From contig NZ_CP108049.1 in NCBI RefSeq assembly GCF_041435115.1, positions 1 to 64,000 of the forward strand: a DNA stretch of 64,000 bases, given 5' to 3'. The notes under the pieces are model-generated. The model made no database searches. It was given only the letters and a program-made list of their open reading frames with translations, and was not told the DNA's origin. This document shows, in pieces, positions 32,509-40,552 of this stretch. The DNA comes from Streptomyces sp. NBC_00289 (lineage in GTDB: Bacteria; Actinomycetota; Actinomycetes; Streptomycetales; Streptomycetaceae). The translations under genes were made by a program, and so were the position numbers. The first letter of the stretch is position 1. Every line of letters begins with the position of its first letter.

Positions 32509-34488
32509 ATGACCGACGACGGTCGGGGCGCGGACGTCATCACGCTCCCCATGCTCAACCTGGCGCCCCCTGGCGGCGCTCCCGATGACGGGGTTCCGCC
32601 CCCGCCTGAAGCCGGTGACCTGGCCCCGCCGCCCGGGTTCTCCCTGCCGTTCCCGACCCCCGGTGACGACGACGATTCGAGCACCGTCGACCCCGACGAC
32701 GTCGCCCCGCAGATGGTCGCCAACGCCTCAAGCGGAACCGGAACACCGGCCCGCGCGACAGCCTCGATGGCGATGGTCACGATGGCAGCGATCGCCGTCG
32801 CGGCGCTGCGCGGCACGTGGTCGATGGCGAACTACCTGAAGGCGCGGCGCGAGCATCACGACGCCGTCGCCGACAAGGCGCGCGAGGCGGCCGACAAGCA
32901 GAAGGTCGCGAACGCGGCGGCCGGAGCGAAGAAGGGCGTGCAGTCCGGGCCCGAGTTCGGACGCGGCGCGACCGGCAAGGGCGGCGGCGGTCGCTCGGGC
33001 GGGTCCGGCACCGGCGGCGGCTCGGGGCGGGGCGCCTTCGGGCAGCAGCAGAAGCCCGCATCGAAGGCCGGCGGCCGGGGCAGCTCAGCCAACGGCGCGA
33101 CCGGCGCCAGCGGCCGCGGTACGGGCGCGGGCGCGGGACCGAAGGGGTCGAAGAACGGACCTACCAGCGGCTCGCGCACCCCGGGGCCGGGCTCATCGGG
33201 CAAGGGCTCGAAGGGCGCGGCCGGAGGCGGCACCGGATCGTCAGGCCCGGGCTCGGGATCGAGTAAGGGCTCAGCGAGCGGGGCGAAGAAGGGCCCGGGC
33301 ACGCTCGGGAAGCTCGCGACCGGCCGACAGCAGCGCAAGAACGACGAAGCGAAGGCCGGGCGCCAGGCTGCGGCCGATGAGCGCAAGGCCGACCTGGCCG
33401 ACCGCGCGGCGGCCAGGAAGGAAGCGGCAGCCGCGGCCGCCGACCGGCGCAAGCGGAAGGCAGAGAAGCGGAAGGCGAAGCGCGAGCGCGAGAAGGCCGG
33501 CGCCACCGACCCGAAGGCCACCAAGGACCCGAAGGAGACCGGCAAGGGCAAGCCCGACGAGAAGGTCGACCTGACCAAGAAGCCCAAGCCCGGTGACGGC
33601 ACCGGGGCGAAGAAGGACACCGAGAAGGTCGACCTGACCAAGAAGCCCAAGCCCGGTGACGGCACCGGGGCGAAGAAGGACACCGAGAAGGTCGACCTCA
33701 CCAAGAAGCCCGGCAGCTCGAAGGGCAGGACCAAGAAGACGCCGAAGCCGCCCCGGAAGAAGAGGCCGCACAGCTGGCGCCGGAAGCCGAAGGGAGGCAC
33801 GACGGGACCGAAGACGGGTCGACGGCGCAGGAAGGGCCGCACTACGAGCGACCCCGGGCCGATGCCCGGCGGCGACGGCGAGTGGCTGCGCCCCCCGCCC
33901 GGCTGGGACGTCACCTACAAGGTCGACGTCGAGGTCATCCGGCCCGAACCGCGGCGACGCCAGCCCGCTGGCATCACCACAGGTCGCAGGGAGCTGCCCG
34001 CCGGATCATCCGGTCAGGTCAAGCCCACCCGATCCGTACCGAAAGAGAGCCCGATCGTCATGGGTACAGCCGTTGCAGTCGGCGAGGTCGGCGACACCCA
34101 GTTCGTCGACGCCGACCTGACCGTGTACGACCTGATCGAGTCCGACGAAGAGATGGGCGAGCAGATCCTTCAGGGCGTCGATCACATGAACCTCGTTGCC
34201 GCGAAGTGCGAGGGCCTGAAGTCCGGGCTCGAATCGCTGTACGCGATGTGCATCGAGAAGAAGGTCCCCGGCGTCCTCGTGATGTGGTGCATCCGCCTCA
34301 TGGAGCGGGCCGGGAGCGTGCAGGACAAGGCCGAAGCGCTGCGCGACTCCCTGCCGCGCGCGTCCGAGGCGATCCTGTCGGCGCGCGACACCGCCATCGA
34401 GGCCGACAAGCTGCGCGCCGACCGGGTGAAGGAAGCCGGCCACGTGGCACCGGCTGAGCGTGAGTACCACGACCGAAGTGGGGCCTGA
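32509..34488 (+). CDS. large Gly/Lys-rich low-complexity protein of the transfer region
   Basis: 659 residues with GTGAGG upstream. A Pro-rich, acidic N-terminus and one hydrophobic segment (about 84-104, ASMAMVTMAAIAVAALRGTW) precede ~350 residues dominated by Gly, Ser, Lys and Arg. Three copies of a 21-residue unit beginning EKVDLTKKPKPGDGTGAKKD occur at ~350-415 (63-base direct repeats starting 33561, 33624 and 33687). The last ~150 residues are ordered: GDTQFVDADLTVYDLIESDE, then helices including VAAKCEGLKSGLESLYAMCI. The basic middle could bind DNA or cell-wall polymers. It sits between the DUF2637 and Tra genes; role inferred as transfer accessory. Confidence 0.7.
   Translation: MTDDGRGADVITLPMLNLAPPGGAPDDGVPPPPEAGDLAPPPGFSLPFPTPGDDDDSSTVDPDDVAPQMVANASSGTGTPARATASMAMVTMAAIAVAALRGTWSMANYLKARREHHDAVADKAREAADKQKVANAAAGAKKGVQSGPEFGRGATGKGGGGRSGGSGTGGGSGRGAFGQQQKPASKAGGRGSSANGATGASGRGTGAGAGPKGSKNGPTSGSRTPGPGSSGKGSKGAAGGGTGSSGPGSGSSKGSASGAKKGPGTLGKLATGRQQRKNDEAKAGRQAAADERKADLADRAAARKEAAAAAADRRKRKAEKRKAKREREKAGATDPKATKDPKETGKGKPDEKVDLTKKPKPGDGTGAKKDTEKVDLTKKPKPGDGTGAKKDTEKVDLTKKPGSSKGRTKKTPKPPRKKRPHSWRRKPKGGTTGPKTGRRRRKGRTTSDPGPMPGGDGEWLRPPPGWDVTYKVDVEVIRPEPRRRQPAGITTGRRELPAGSSGQVKPTRSVPKESPIVMGTAVAVGEVGDTQFVDADLTVYDLIESDEEMGEQILQGVDHMNLVAAKCEGLKSGLESLYAMCIEKKVPGVLVMWCIRLMERAGSVQDKAEALRDSLPRASEAILSARDTAIEADKLRADRVKEAGHVAPAEREYHDRSGA
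33561..33712 (+). repeat. 63-bp tandem direct repeats within the Gly/Lys-rich gene
   Basis: GAAGGTCGACCTGACCAAGA recurs at 33561, 33624 and (one base different) 33687, an exact 63-base period. The first two units are nearly identical; the third is partial. Confidence 0.9.
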
Positions 34489-34490
34489 TC

Positions 34491-35027
34491 ATGAGCACTG
34501 AATCCGAAAGCGGCGGTGCGATCGAGCCGACGAACGTCCAGAGCAGCGCGGAGGTCACCGCGTCCGGTGCGTCCAACCTGCCCGCCCCCGGCGAGGGGAT
34601 GGACGCTGCGGCCGATCTGCCCGCTGAGCGCAGCGGCCGCATCGTCGACGTCATCGCGGACGCATTGACGTTCATGCTCGTCATCGCGCGCCTTGGGATC
34701 GCGGCGGTGGCGATGCGGATGCTGTCGCAGGCCGTGAAGGGCGCGTACTCGTATGTCGAGGACTGCGCACAGACCGTCGACGGGCTCGCCGACGTCGCCG
34801 CGTCGTTGGCCGTCGACGACTCGGTCACCTCCGCGCACCATGACGCGGCAGCCACGATGCGTGCGTCCCTCGCGCTCGCCGACGCGCTCGCCTCTGAAGC
34901 GGCGGAGATGTCGACCGAGTTCGACAACGCGGCCCGTGACCACGAGAGCGACTACGGCGACGTGAACGAGGCGATGCAGTCCGGCACCGCCGCCGTCGCC
35001 GAACGTGAGTGGTACAGCAACCGCTAA
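34491..35027 (+). CDS. hypothetical protein with one hydrophobic segment
   Basis: 178 residues, starting 2 bases after the preceding stop. The first ~45 residues are Ser/Glu/Ala-rich. A hydrophobic helix follows (~53-75, DVIADALTFMLVIARLGIAA), then helical acidic repeats (ASLAVDDSVTSAHHDAAATM, SLALADALASEAAEMSTEFD). It shares the helical style of the C-terminus of the upstream protein and may pair with it. A strong terminator hairpin follows. Not recognised. Confidence 0.6.
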   Translation: MSTESESGGAIEPTNVQSSAEVTASGASNLPAPGEGMDAAADLPAERSGRIVDVIADALTFMLVIARLGIAAVAMRMLSQAVKGAYSYVEDCAQTVDGLADVAASLAVDDSVTSAHHDAAATMRASLALADALASEAAEMSTEFDNAARDHESDYGDVNEAMQSGTAAVAEREWYSNR

Positions 35028-35042
35028 CCCGAATCCGCCCTG

Positions 35043-35078
35043 AAGGCGCCCGGCCCCGCACGAGGGGCCGGGCGCCTT
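35043..35078 (+). terminator. strong hairpin upstream of the membrane protein-tra pair
   Basis: AAGGCGCCCGGCCCC (35043-35057) pairs perfectly with GGGGCCGGGCGCCTT (35064-35078). Confidence 0.8.
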
Positions 35079-35104
35079 CCGCATACCTGAAAGGAGTGCC
35101 GGCG

Positions 35105-35965
35105 ATGCCGCTGCGCACGTACATCCAGACCACCCGCCGCGCGGGTTCGGCCGCAATCAGCGGCGTCGGCCGGCTCGCGACCATCGCGGGCGGCGGCGCC
35201 ATGACGGCGGGGCTGTTCACCGACGCCGGCACCCTGCCCGCGATCCTCACCACGATCGCGGCCGGGCTGGGCGGGGCGTTCCTGTCGCCCCGGCTTCAGC
35301 TCGCCCACCCGATGAAGAAGCCGATCGTGTTCACGGTCTACCTGGCGCCGCACTCCGTGCTGGTCTCGAACCTCGTCACCGAGCTGGTGTGGGACGCGAC
35401 CGAGGGCCGCTTGGTCCAGGGCGGCGTCGCCGTGCTGTGGACGGCCGGAGTGTGGTGGCTGCGCCCCGGGCGGCTCGCCAAGCGGGTCGCGAAGTGGCCC
35501 GAGCCCGTCATCGAGACCGACGGCACCGAGGCCGACCAGGACGCCGCAGGCGCTGAACTCGAGGTCGCCATCGAGATTCCCGACGATCCGGCGGGCCGGT
35601 GGTGGGCCCTGAACGCGGCGAAGAAGGACGGCGTCGCTGAGGGCACGCGCGTGATCGCTGTTCGGGCGATCGAGGACCGGCGCCGCGTCGCCGTCGCGCT
35701 CGCCGCGATCGAGAAGGGCGAGCCCGTACCCGACATCAAGATCAGGCGCCTGTCGGCCCTGATGAACGTGCCCGAGGAACTGCTGGAGGTAGAGGCGATC
35801 CCCGGGCACGGTGCCGGAGTTGCGATGCTGCTGATCGGTCCCAAGCCCGAGGCCGGCCCGACGCCCGACGTGGACGTGTGGACCGAGATCGGCCGGTCCG
35901 CGCTGCCCGGCGTGACTCTCACCGAGATCAACGAGTACGACATGTCGAAGGAGGTCAACCCGTGA
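35105..35965 (+). CDS. transfer-associated membrane protein
   Basis: 286 residues from ATG 35105 (AAAGGAG upstream). Hydrophobic segments lie at about 14-36, 40-60, 76-95 and 105-120 (VSNLVTELVWDATEG, GGVAVLWTAGVWWL), followed by a cytoplasmic domain (~135-286) containing LEVAIEIPDDPAGRWWALNA and VAVALAAIEKGEPVPDIKIR. The stop overlaps tra by GTGA, so the two are translationally coupled. By position it may anchor or couple the Tra motor at the membrane, like the Spd/transfer membrane proteins of Streptomyces plasmids. Confidence 0.7.
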   Translation: MPLRTYIQTTRRAGSAAISGVGRLATIAGGGAMTAGLFTDAGTLPAILTTIAAGLGGAFLSPRLQLAHPMKKPIVFTVYLAPHSVLVSNLVTELVWDATEGRLVQGGVAVLWTAGVWWLRPGRLAKRVAKWPEPVIETDGTEADQDAAGAELEVAIEIPDDPAGRWWALNAAKKDGVAEGTRVIAVRAIEDRRRVAVALAAIEKGEPVPDIKIRRLSALMNVPEELLEVEAIPGHGAGVAMLLIGPKPEAGPTPDVDVWTEIGRSALPGVTLTEINEYDMSKEVNP

Positions 35966-37395
35966 CGCCGGCAGCCCTCGCGAAGAAGCACGTTGAGGCA
36001 AAGCAGGAGGTGATGCGCGAGTACATGCTGCGCACCAGGCCGGGCGGCGTGAAGGGCGCCGACCATGACGCCCTGTGCGACCTCCTGGAGGTCGACGACC
36101 CCTCGCGCGTGATTTTCGAGCAGGGGCGGGGCCGCCAGGCGGTCGTCCGTGTCTTCCCGGTGAACCCGCTCGCGAAGATGCGTGCGATCACCCTCGAAGA
36201 CCTCCAGCTGGATGAGAACGGCTGTATCCGTATCGGCTCGTACTACGACGGCGAGCCGCTGCGGATGCGGGTGCACGACCCCGAGACCGGCAACGCGCAG
36301 CGCATCATCATCTTCGGCACGACTGGCGCCGGTAAGAGCCGTGCTCTTCAGGCGTTCCTCGCCGCGTGCAAGCGCGCCGGGATCGTCGTGCACCTGGCCG
36401 ACCTGAAGGGCGGGCAGTCCGTACCCGAGGCGAAGGACAACGTCGCCACGCACGTGCGGACGCTGGAAAAGGCGATGGGCCTGCTGCGGGCCGCCGTCGT
36501 GAAGGCCGAAGCGCGGTTCAACGAGTACGCCGACATGGGCCGCTCGGGCTTCCTGATCAACAACCCGGACCCGCTCGAATACGTCGTCATCGATGAAGCC
36601 AACCGCCTGCTGGAGAAGGGCAGCCCGTTCCGGGCTGAGGCGGCTCGGCTGATCAAGGAGATCGGTCGGACCGGGCGCAGCGTCGGCATCGGCATCGTCC
36701 TCGCGGCGCAGGCCGGGCACCTTGACGAGCTCGGTGGCAGCGACACCCTGCGGGCCATGCTGAAGGAAGGCGAGGTCATCCTCCTTCGGTGGAGCTCGCA
36801 GATGATGGCCTCGCTCGTTGGCGACGGCCTGCTGCCGACCGGCGAAAACCTTCAGCCCATCCCGAAGATTCTCGGTGCCGCCCGTCGTATCCAGCGATGG
36901 GGCCAGCCCGTCGACCGCAGCAAGGAGAAGCCGAACAGCCAGGGCATGTGCTACCACCTGACGTCGGCCCGGCCGACCTCGATGGCGCGCTTCTTCCTGG
37001 TCGGCTCGCTCTCGCCGCACGAGGGGTACGACCCGGTGATCCGGCAGCTCTACGGCTCCGCGCCGCCCCCGGGCGAGCCCCTGAAGCTGATCTTCCCGCC
37101 GCCCAAGGAGGGCAAGGGAGGCCAGGCGGCCGGCGACGCCGACGACTGGGAGTACGGCGAGGGCGACGAAGGCGAGAACGAATCGCTGCCGCCGATGCCC
37201 AGGACGCTGAAGGAGAGGATCCTCGCGGCACTTGAGTCCGGCCCCCTGTCCGAGGCAGACCTTCGGGCGGCCCTCGATGAGGACGGCGGGAAGGACGCCA
37301 AGCTCGGTTCCGTGCGCACCACGATCAGCACCCTGCGCGGCGAGGAAAAGCTCGCCCCGAGGGACGCTTCCGGCCTGATCAGCCTGCCCATGTGA
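35962..37395 (+). CDS. tra: FtsK/SpoIIIE-type conjugal DNA translocase (Tra)
   Basis: 477 residues from GTG 35962 with AAGGAGG 7 bases upstream. The motor domain has Walker A FGTTGAGKS (118-126), Walker B YVVIDEAN (207-214) and an Arg-finger region EIGRTGRSVGIGIVLAAQ. A C-terminal winged helix (about 415-475: LKERILAALESGPLSEADLR) would recognise short clt repeats, as in Streptomyces TraB proteins. This single protein moves double-stranded plasmid DNA between hyphae. There are no obvious membrane segments, which agrees with a partner membrane protein encoded upstream. An acidic Gly-rich linker precedes the winged helix. Confidence 0.92.
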   Translation: MTPAALAKKHVEAKQEVMREYMLRTRPGGVKGADHDALCDLLEVDDPSRVIFEQGRGRQAVVRVFPVNPLAKMRAITLEDLQLDENGCIRIGSYYDGEPLRMRVHDPETGNAQRIIIFGTTGAGKSRALQAFLAACKRAGIVVHLADLKGGQSVPEAKDNVATHVRTLEKAMGLLRAAVVKAEARFNEYADMGRSGFLINNPDPLEYVVIDEANRLLEKGSPFRAEAARLIKEIGRTGRSVGIGIVLAAQAGHLDELGGSDTLRAMLKEGEVILLRWSSQMMASLVGDGLLPTGENLQPIPKILGAARRIQRWGQPVDRSKEKPNSQGMCYHLTSARPTSMARFFLVGSLSPHEGYDPVIRQLYGSAPPPGEPLKLIFPPPKEGKGGQAAGDADDWEYGEGDEGENESLPPMPRTLKERILAALESGPLSEADLRAALDEDGGKDAKLGSVRTTISTLRGEEKLAPRDASGLISLPM

Positions 37396-37436
37396 TCAAG
37401 GGGCGCCCGAGACCGACCAGGGCGTCCCAGCCCCCT

Positions 37437-37470
37437 GCGCCCTCCCCGCCACCACGGCCGGGGAGGGCGC
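37437..37470 (+). terminator. hairpin downstream of tra
   Basis: GCGCCCTCCCC (37437-37447) pairs with GGGGAGGGCGC (37460-37470). The hairpin at 37735-37767 shares its left arm and loop-proximal bases (GCGCCCTCCCCGCCACC). Confidence 0.75.
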
Positions 37471-37520
37471 CCCCCGTATCGCCGTCATCTACGCCGACCT
37501 TCCCGAAGGAGCTCTCCACC

Positions 37521-37712
37521 GTGGCGCTGACCGTCTCCCTGGTCGTCCTCGCCGGAATCGCCGTGCTGATCCTGGTCCGCACCGGCTACCTGCGTATCTG
37601 GCCCGGCCTCGCCGCCGCCCTGTTCGGCTTCACTCTCGCCTCCACCGGCATCGCCCCCGCCATCACCAGCGGCATCAGCAGCCTCGCCGGAATGCTCAGC
37701 AGCATCGGCTGA
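37521..37712 (+). CDS. small two-span membrane protein, 63 aa
   Basis: 63 residues from GTG 37521 with AAGGAG upstream. Hydrophobic segments lie at about 3-21 (LTVSLVVLAGIAVLILVRTG) and 28-50 (PGLAAALFGFTLASTGIAPA). It resembles small Spd-type transfer proteins that surround tra genes in Streptomyces plasmids. Terminator-like hairpins lie on both sides, so it is probably expressed as its own unit or by read-through from tra. Confidence 0.65.
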   Translation: MALTVSLVVLAGIAVLILVRTGYLRIWPGLAAALFGFTLASTGIAPAITSGISSLAGMLSSIG

Positions 37713-37734
37713 ACCGCCCCACTCCCCCGCCCCT

Positions 37735-37767
37735 GCGCCCTCCCCGCCACCCCGGCAGGGAGGGCGC
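37735..37767 (+). terminator. hairpin, near copy of that at 37437
   Basis: GCGCCCTCCC (37735-37744) pairs with GGGAGGGCGC (37758-37767). Confidence 0.7.
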
Positions 37768-37795
37768 CCCCGCATCTGCCCGGATGGAGAACACC

Positions 37796-38293
37796 GTGGA
37801 CTTCGAGCACCTCACCCGCCCGCTGACCGACGCCGAAGCCAAGGCCGAAGCCCAGCGGATCATCGAAGAGAACTTCCGCCCCGAGGTGCCCGTCGTGCGG
37901 CACATGCCGACGTCGTTCCGCGACGACAGCCCGCTGCCCCCGTACGGCGACACCCCGCCCGTCCATCAGGACGACAAGCGGATCGTGCCCGCCTGGGCAG
38001 CAGGGATCGCCGTCGCGAGCATCGGCGTCGGCGCCGGCGTCACCGGCATCGGCTGCGGCGCCTGGCTGGTCCTCCAGGGCCTGGCCTCCGTCACGCTCTA
38101 CGGCGTCCTCATGGTGACCCTCCCCTTCGCGGGCGTCGCCATGGTCGCCACCGCGATCGGCGGCGCGATCAACAAGGCCCGCAACGCGGTCACCAAGAAC
38201 GTGTTCGAGGGCCCCGTCGTGCAGAACACGCAGATCAACAACACCAGCAACCAGCGCGGGATGTTCTCCCGCACCCGCAACGACGTCCGCTGA
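37796..38293 (+). CDS. membrane protein of the transfer region, 165 aa
   Basis: 165 residues from GTG 37796 (GGAG 6 bases upstream; ATG 37784 is an alternative). A soluble N-terminus (VDFEHLTRPLTDAEAKAEAQ) is followed by two or three hydrophobic stretches (~66-100 and ~105-128: AAGIAVASIGVGAGVTGIGC, GVLMVTLPFAGVAMVATAIG), then a polar tail (VVQNTQINNTSNQRGMFSRT). Gly-rich membrane proteins like this are typical of actinobacterial transfer clusters. Followed by structured element family 2 copy 1. Confidence 0.65.
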   Translation: MDFEHLTRPLTDAEAKAEAQRIIEENFRPEVPVVRHMPTSFRDDSPLPPYGDTPPVHQDDKRIVPAWAAGIAVASIGVGAGVTGIGCGAWLVLQGLASVTLYGVLMVTLPFAGVAMVATAIGGAINKARNAVTKNVFEGPVVQNTQINNTSNQRGMFSRTRNDVR

Positions 38294-38296
38294 ACT

Positions 38297-38367
38297 CCGG
38301 ACGCCCTGCCTCGCAGCCGACACCCCGCCGCATCGGCCGGGCTTCGGGTGCGGGACAGGCCCTCCGG
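38297..38367 (+). ncRNA. candidate structured RNA element, family 2 copy 1
   Basis: CCGGA (38297-38301) pairs with TCCGG (38363-38367). GGGACAGGCC precedes the closing strand. The internal stem is less regular than in copies 2 and 3. Located 3 bases after a stop codon. Confidence 0.4.
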
Positions 38368-38526
38368 CCTCACGGCCAGTCGCAGCCGATCCCGACGCCG
38401 CCCAGGTCACCGACCTCGGCATCCCGGATCTGCCCGCCGACCGCAGCCGTCGCCTCCGGGCCCGCCGCTCACAGCCTGGCCCACTCGCACGCCCCGAACA
38501 GCCCATCGACACCCTGGAGTTGCCCC

Positions 38527-39285
38527 GTGCAGTCCCACGACCACACCCCCGGCCCCAACCGCCAGGAGCTCACCTACCTCCCGGTGCCCTTCCCGAAGGC
38601 GCCGCCCAAGGAGCCGCGGTTCGCCGCGCTGCGCACCTGGTGGAACGAGGCCTGGGAAGACAACGGCGTCCTGCACCAGATGTGGGAAGACGTGCTCAGC
38701 GTCCCCGAGACCGGCTTCCGGCACATGGCCCCGTGGCTCCGCGCCGTCCTGATGGTGGCCGGAGTCTCCTTCGCCGTGCTGATGGCCAAGGCCGCCGGCG
38801 ACGTCGTCCTCGAGGCGCTGCACCAGCTGCTCACCGCCGTGCCCAAGGTGCAGGTCGGCGTCGACACATCCAGCGGCGTGGCCGCCGTCGTCGACCAGCC
38901 GGTCCGCACGTACATCGCGCAGCACGCCGCCGGCCTCCCGGTCGAAGGCTCCACCGTCTACACGCTGTGGCTGCTCACCGGCATCGTCGGCCTGGTCCTC
39001 GGCTACCTCTCCCGGAACAACGGAGTGCGCGCGATGTGGACGGCACACGGCGCGGCCACCGTGTGGATGGTCTGGACGGCCACCCCCGACACCAGCCGCA
39101 CCGTCGCGGTCGCCCTCGCCGTCCTCGCCTGGACGTTCCTCTCCGCGTTCGCGATGCGCGGCCTGACCCTGCGCCGCCCCGCCGCCCGCCCGGTGGAGGT
39201 CACCGTCCGGCCCGAGATCCACATCCCGGTGCCGCCCCCGGCCGCGCCCGCCGACCAGCACAACGGCTGCCCCTTCCGGGAGTGA
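38527..39285 (+). CDS. polytopic membrane protein, 252 aa
   Basis: 252 residues from GTG 38527. A Pro-rich N-terminus and helix (ALRTWWNEAWEDNGVLHQMW) precede transmembrane segments at about 68-88, 138-158, 168-180 and 190-208 (AVLMVAGVSFAVLMAKAAGD, VYTLWLLTGIVGLVLGYLSR, TVAVALAVLAWTFLSAFAMR). The tail is Pro-rich and ends with Cys (NGCPFRE). It is part of the post-tra membrane-protein run and is probably involved in plasmid spread. Followed directly by structured element family 2 copy 2. Confidence 0.65.
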   Translation: MQSHDHTPGPNRQELTYLPVPFPKAPPKEPRFAALRTWWNEAWEDNGVLHQMWEDVLSVPETGFRHMAPWLRAVLMVAGVSFAVLMAKAAGDVVLEALHQLLTAVPKVQVGVDTSSGVAAVVDQPVRTYIAQHAAGLPVEGSTVYTLWLLTGIVGLVLGYLSRNNGVRAMWTAHGAATVWMVWTATPDTSRTVAVALAVLAWTFLSAFAMRGLTLRRPAARPVEVTVRPEIHIPVPPPAAPADQHNGCPFRE

Positions 39286-39288
39286 CCT

Positions 39289-39357
39289 CCGGACGCTCCG
39301 CCTGGTCCTCGCCCACCCGCTCCGGCGCGGTGGGCGAGGACCGGACAGGCCGTCCGG
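39289..39357 (+). ncRNA. candidate structured RNA element, family 2 copy 2
   Basis: CCGGACG (39289-39295) pairs with CGTCCGG (39351-39357). GGTCCTCGCCCAC (39304-39316) pairs with GTGGGCGAGGACC (39330-39342). CTCCGCC and GGACAGGC lie between the two stems. Copy 3 at 40296-40359 preserves both stems with compensatory changes. Confidence 0.6.
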
Positions 39358-39404
39358 CCTCACGCACCACCGCCCCTGTCCCCCGCCGCGCAAGGAGATT
39401 CGTC

Positions 39405-39617
39405 ATGCCGCAGAACACCCAGACCCCGAAGCCGGTGTACGGCTGGTTCATCCCCGCGCAGACCACCGCCCCGGCCAAGCCGAAGCTGTCGCTGCTGAAG
39501 CGTCTCGCGCTGGCCGCCGCGGCCGTCCTCGCGATCGTGCTCGGCTCCCACACCAGCGCGGACGGTCAGCCCGCCACCCCCTCCCCGGGCCCGTCGGCCA
39601 CGACGACCGGGCGGTGA
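39405..39617 (+). CDS. small single-span membrane protein, 70 aa
   Basis: 70 residues, AAGGAG upstream of ATG 39405. N-terminal MPQNTQTPKPVYGWFIPAQT, one hydrophobic helix (~35-49, LALAAAAVLAIVLGS), then a Thr/Pro/Ser-rich extracellular tail. The end overlaps the next start as GTGA. A small membrane anchor or spread-type protein; not recognised further. Confidence 0.6.
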   Translation: MPQNTQTPKPVYGWFIPAQTTAPAKPKLSLLKRLALAAAAVLAIVLGSHTSADGQPATPSPGPSATTTGR

Positions 39618-40288
39618 CCTCCGTGGACATCAAACTCCCGTGGATGAGCCGCTCCGACCGGCGCAGCTGGCGGTCCGCCCGGACCATCGGCGACCTCGGT
39701 GAGCTGATGGCCCTCTGGCTGGAGGGGAAGATCGCTTCCCGTCCCGGCTACCAGCCGCGCCACGGGCCCGACGATGAGACCGCGCACCTGGTGCCCACAC
39801 TCGCCGCCCTGTGTCGGGCCGGATACGTCACCACTCAGTCCCAGCCCGGGTTCGCCGGCACCGGTGCGGCCGGCCTGTGGTGGGAACAGCGAGCCGCAGT
39901 CGAGCTGGTGGTCACCGACCCGACGCTGTTCCACCGTCTGGTCGACGCCGCGTACGCCGCCGGGATGACCGTCCGGATCAACGACTACCGCCCCAACGGT
40001 GGCGTCCAGGAGCAGCCCGTCGTCGCCACCACCTGCGACGGCGAGGCCATGACCGCGTTCGGCGGACGAATCAGCCGCGCGGACATGGCCATTCAGTGGC
40101 CCGGACTGGACCGCGACCTCTACGGCGAGGTCAGCACCGGCACGTACGTCTCGATCATCGCCCCCGAGTACGGCTTGGCCGGCGAACGGCTGTGGGTCGC
40201 GCTCGACTTCCTCACCGGCCTGCGCCAGCACGACCCCGACAACCCGTGGAACAGCCCGGCCCCGGGCGAGCCCGCCCGGGAACGCTGA
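39614..40288 (+). CDS. DUF6919-like protein
   Basis: 224 residues from GTG 39614, coupled by GTGA to the upstream gene. TIGDLGELMALWLEGKIASR, PGYQPRHGPDDETAHLVPTL, LCRAGYVTTQSQPGF and QRAAVELVVTD follow a Streptomyces family I recall as DUF6919. Members are widespread on plasmids and the chromosome, with no known activity. No membrane segment. Conserved aspartates and the SQPG turn suggest an enzyme-like or binding fold. Followed by structured element family 2 copy 3. Confidence 0.7.
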   Translation: MTSVDIKLPWMSRSDRRSWRSARTIGDLGELMALWLEGKIASRPGYQPRHGPDDETAHLVPTLAALCRAGYVTTQSQPGFAGTGAAGLWWEQRAAVELVVTDPTLFHRLVDAAYAAGMTVRINDYRPNGGVQEQPVVATTCDGEAMTAFGGRISRADMAIQWPGLDRDLYGEVSTGTYVSIIAPEYGLAGERLWVALDFLTGLRQHDPDNPWNSPAPGEPARER

Positions 40289-40295
40289 CACACCT

Positions 40296-40359
40296 CCGGT
40301 CGCTCCGCCCGGTGCTCGCCCGCCGCTCACGGTGGGCGAGCACCGGACAGGCCGACCGG
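40296..40359 (+). ncRNA. candidate structured RNA element, family 2 copy 3
   Basis: CCGGTCG (40296-40302) pairs with CGACCGG (40353-40359). CGGTGCTCGCCC (40310-40321) pairs with GGGCGAGCACCG (40334-40345). CTCCGCC and GGACAGGC are kept. Versus copy 2, one pair flips A-T to T-A in the outer stem and one flips C-G to G-C in the inner stem. Confidence 0.6.
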
Positions 40360-40444
40360 CCGCCAGCACCGCCCTGCGTCCCGCCGACGAACACCGTCGG
40401 CGGGACGCACTGCTTCTGCCCACCGACGCCTGGAGGACCCGCCC

Positions 40445-40552
40445 GTGCTCATCCCCAGACCACGCCGCCGGATCGGCCGACCCCGCCCCTTTCGCCCCGG
40501 ACCCCGCTACCCGCAGCAGCCCCGTCAACTCCCCGGCGCCTGGAGGCCGTGA
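40445..40552 (+). CDS. tiny Pro/Arg-rich protein, 35 aa
   Basis: 35 residues from GTG 40445, with GGAGG 7 bases upstream. The sequence VLIPRPRRRIGRPRPFRPGP continues Pro/Arg-rich to GAWRP. The stop TGA shares its last base with the next ATG (TGATG), so translation would be coupled to the RRQRL-type zinc protein. A strongly cationic Pro-Arg peptide could bind RNA or ribosomes, or it may only be a leader peptide. Coding status is uncertain. Confidence 0.45.
   Translation: MLIPRPRRRIGRPRPFRPGPRYPQQPRQLPGAWRP

Noticed and set aside
35338..37020. 560-codon minus-strand frame
   Set aside because: Shadow of tra and the membrane-protein gene, which carry the Walker motifs on the plus strand.
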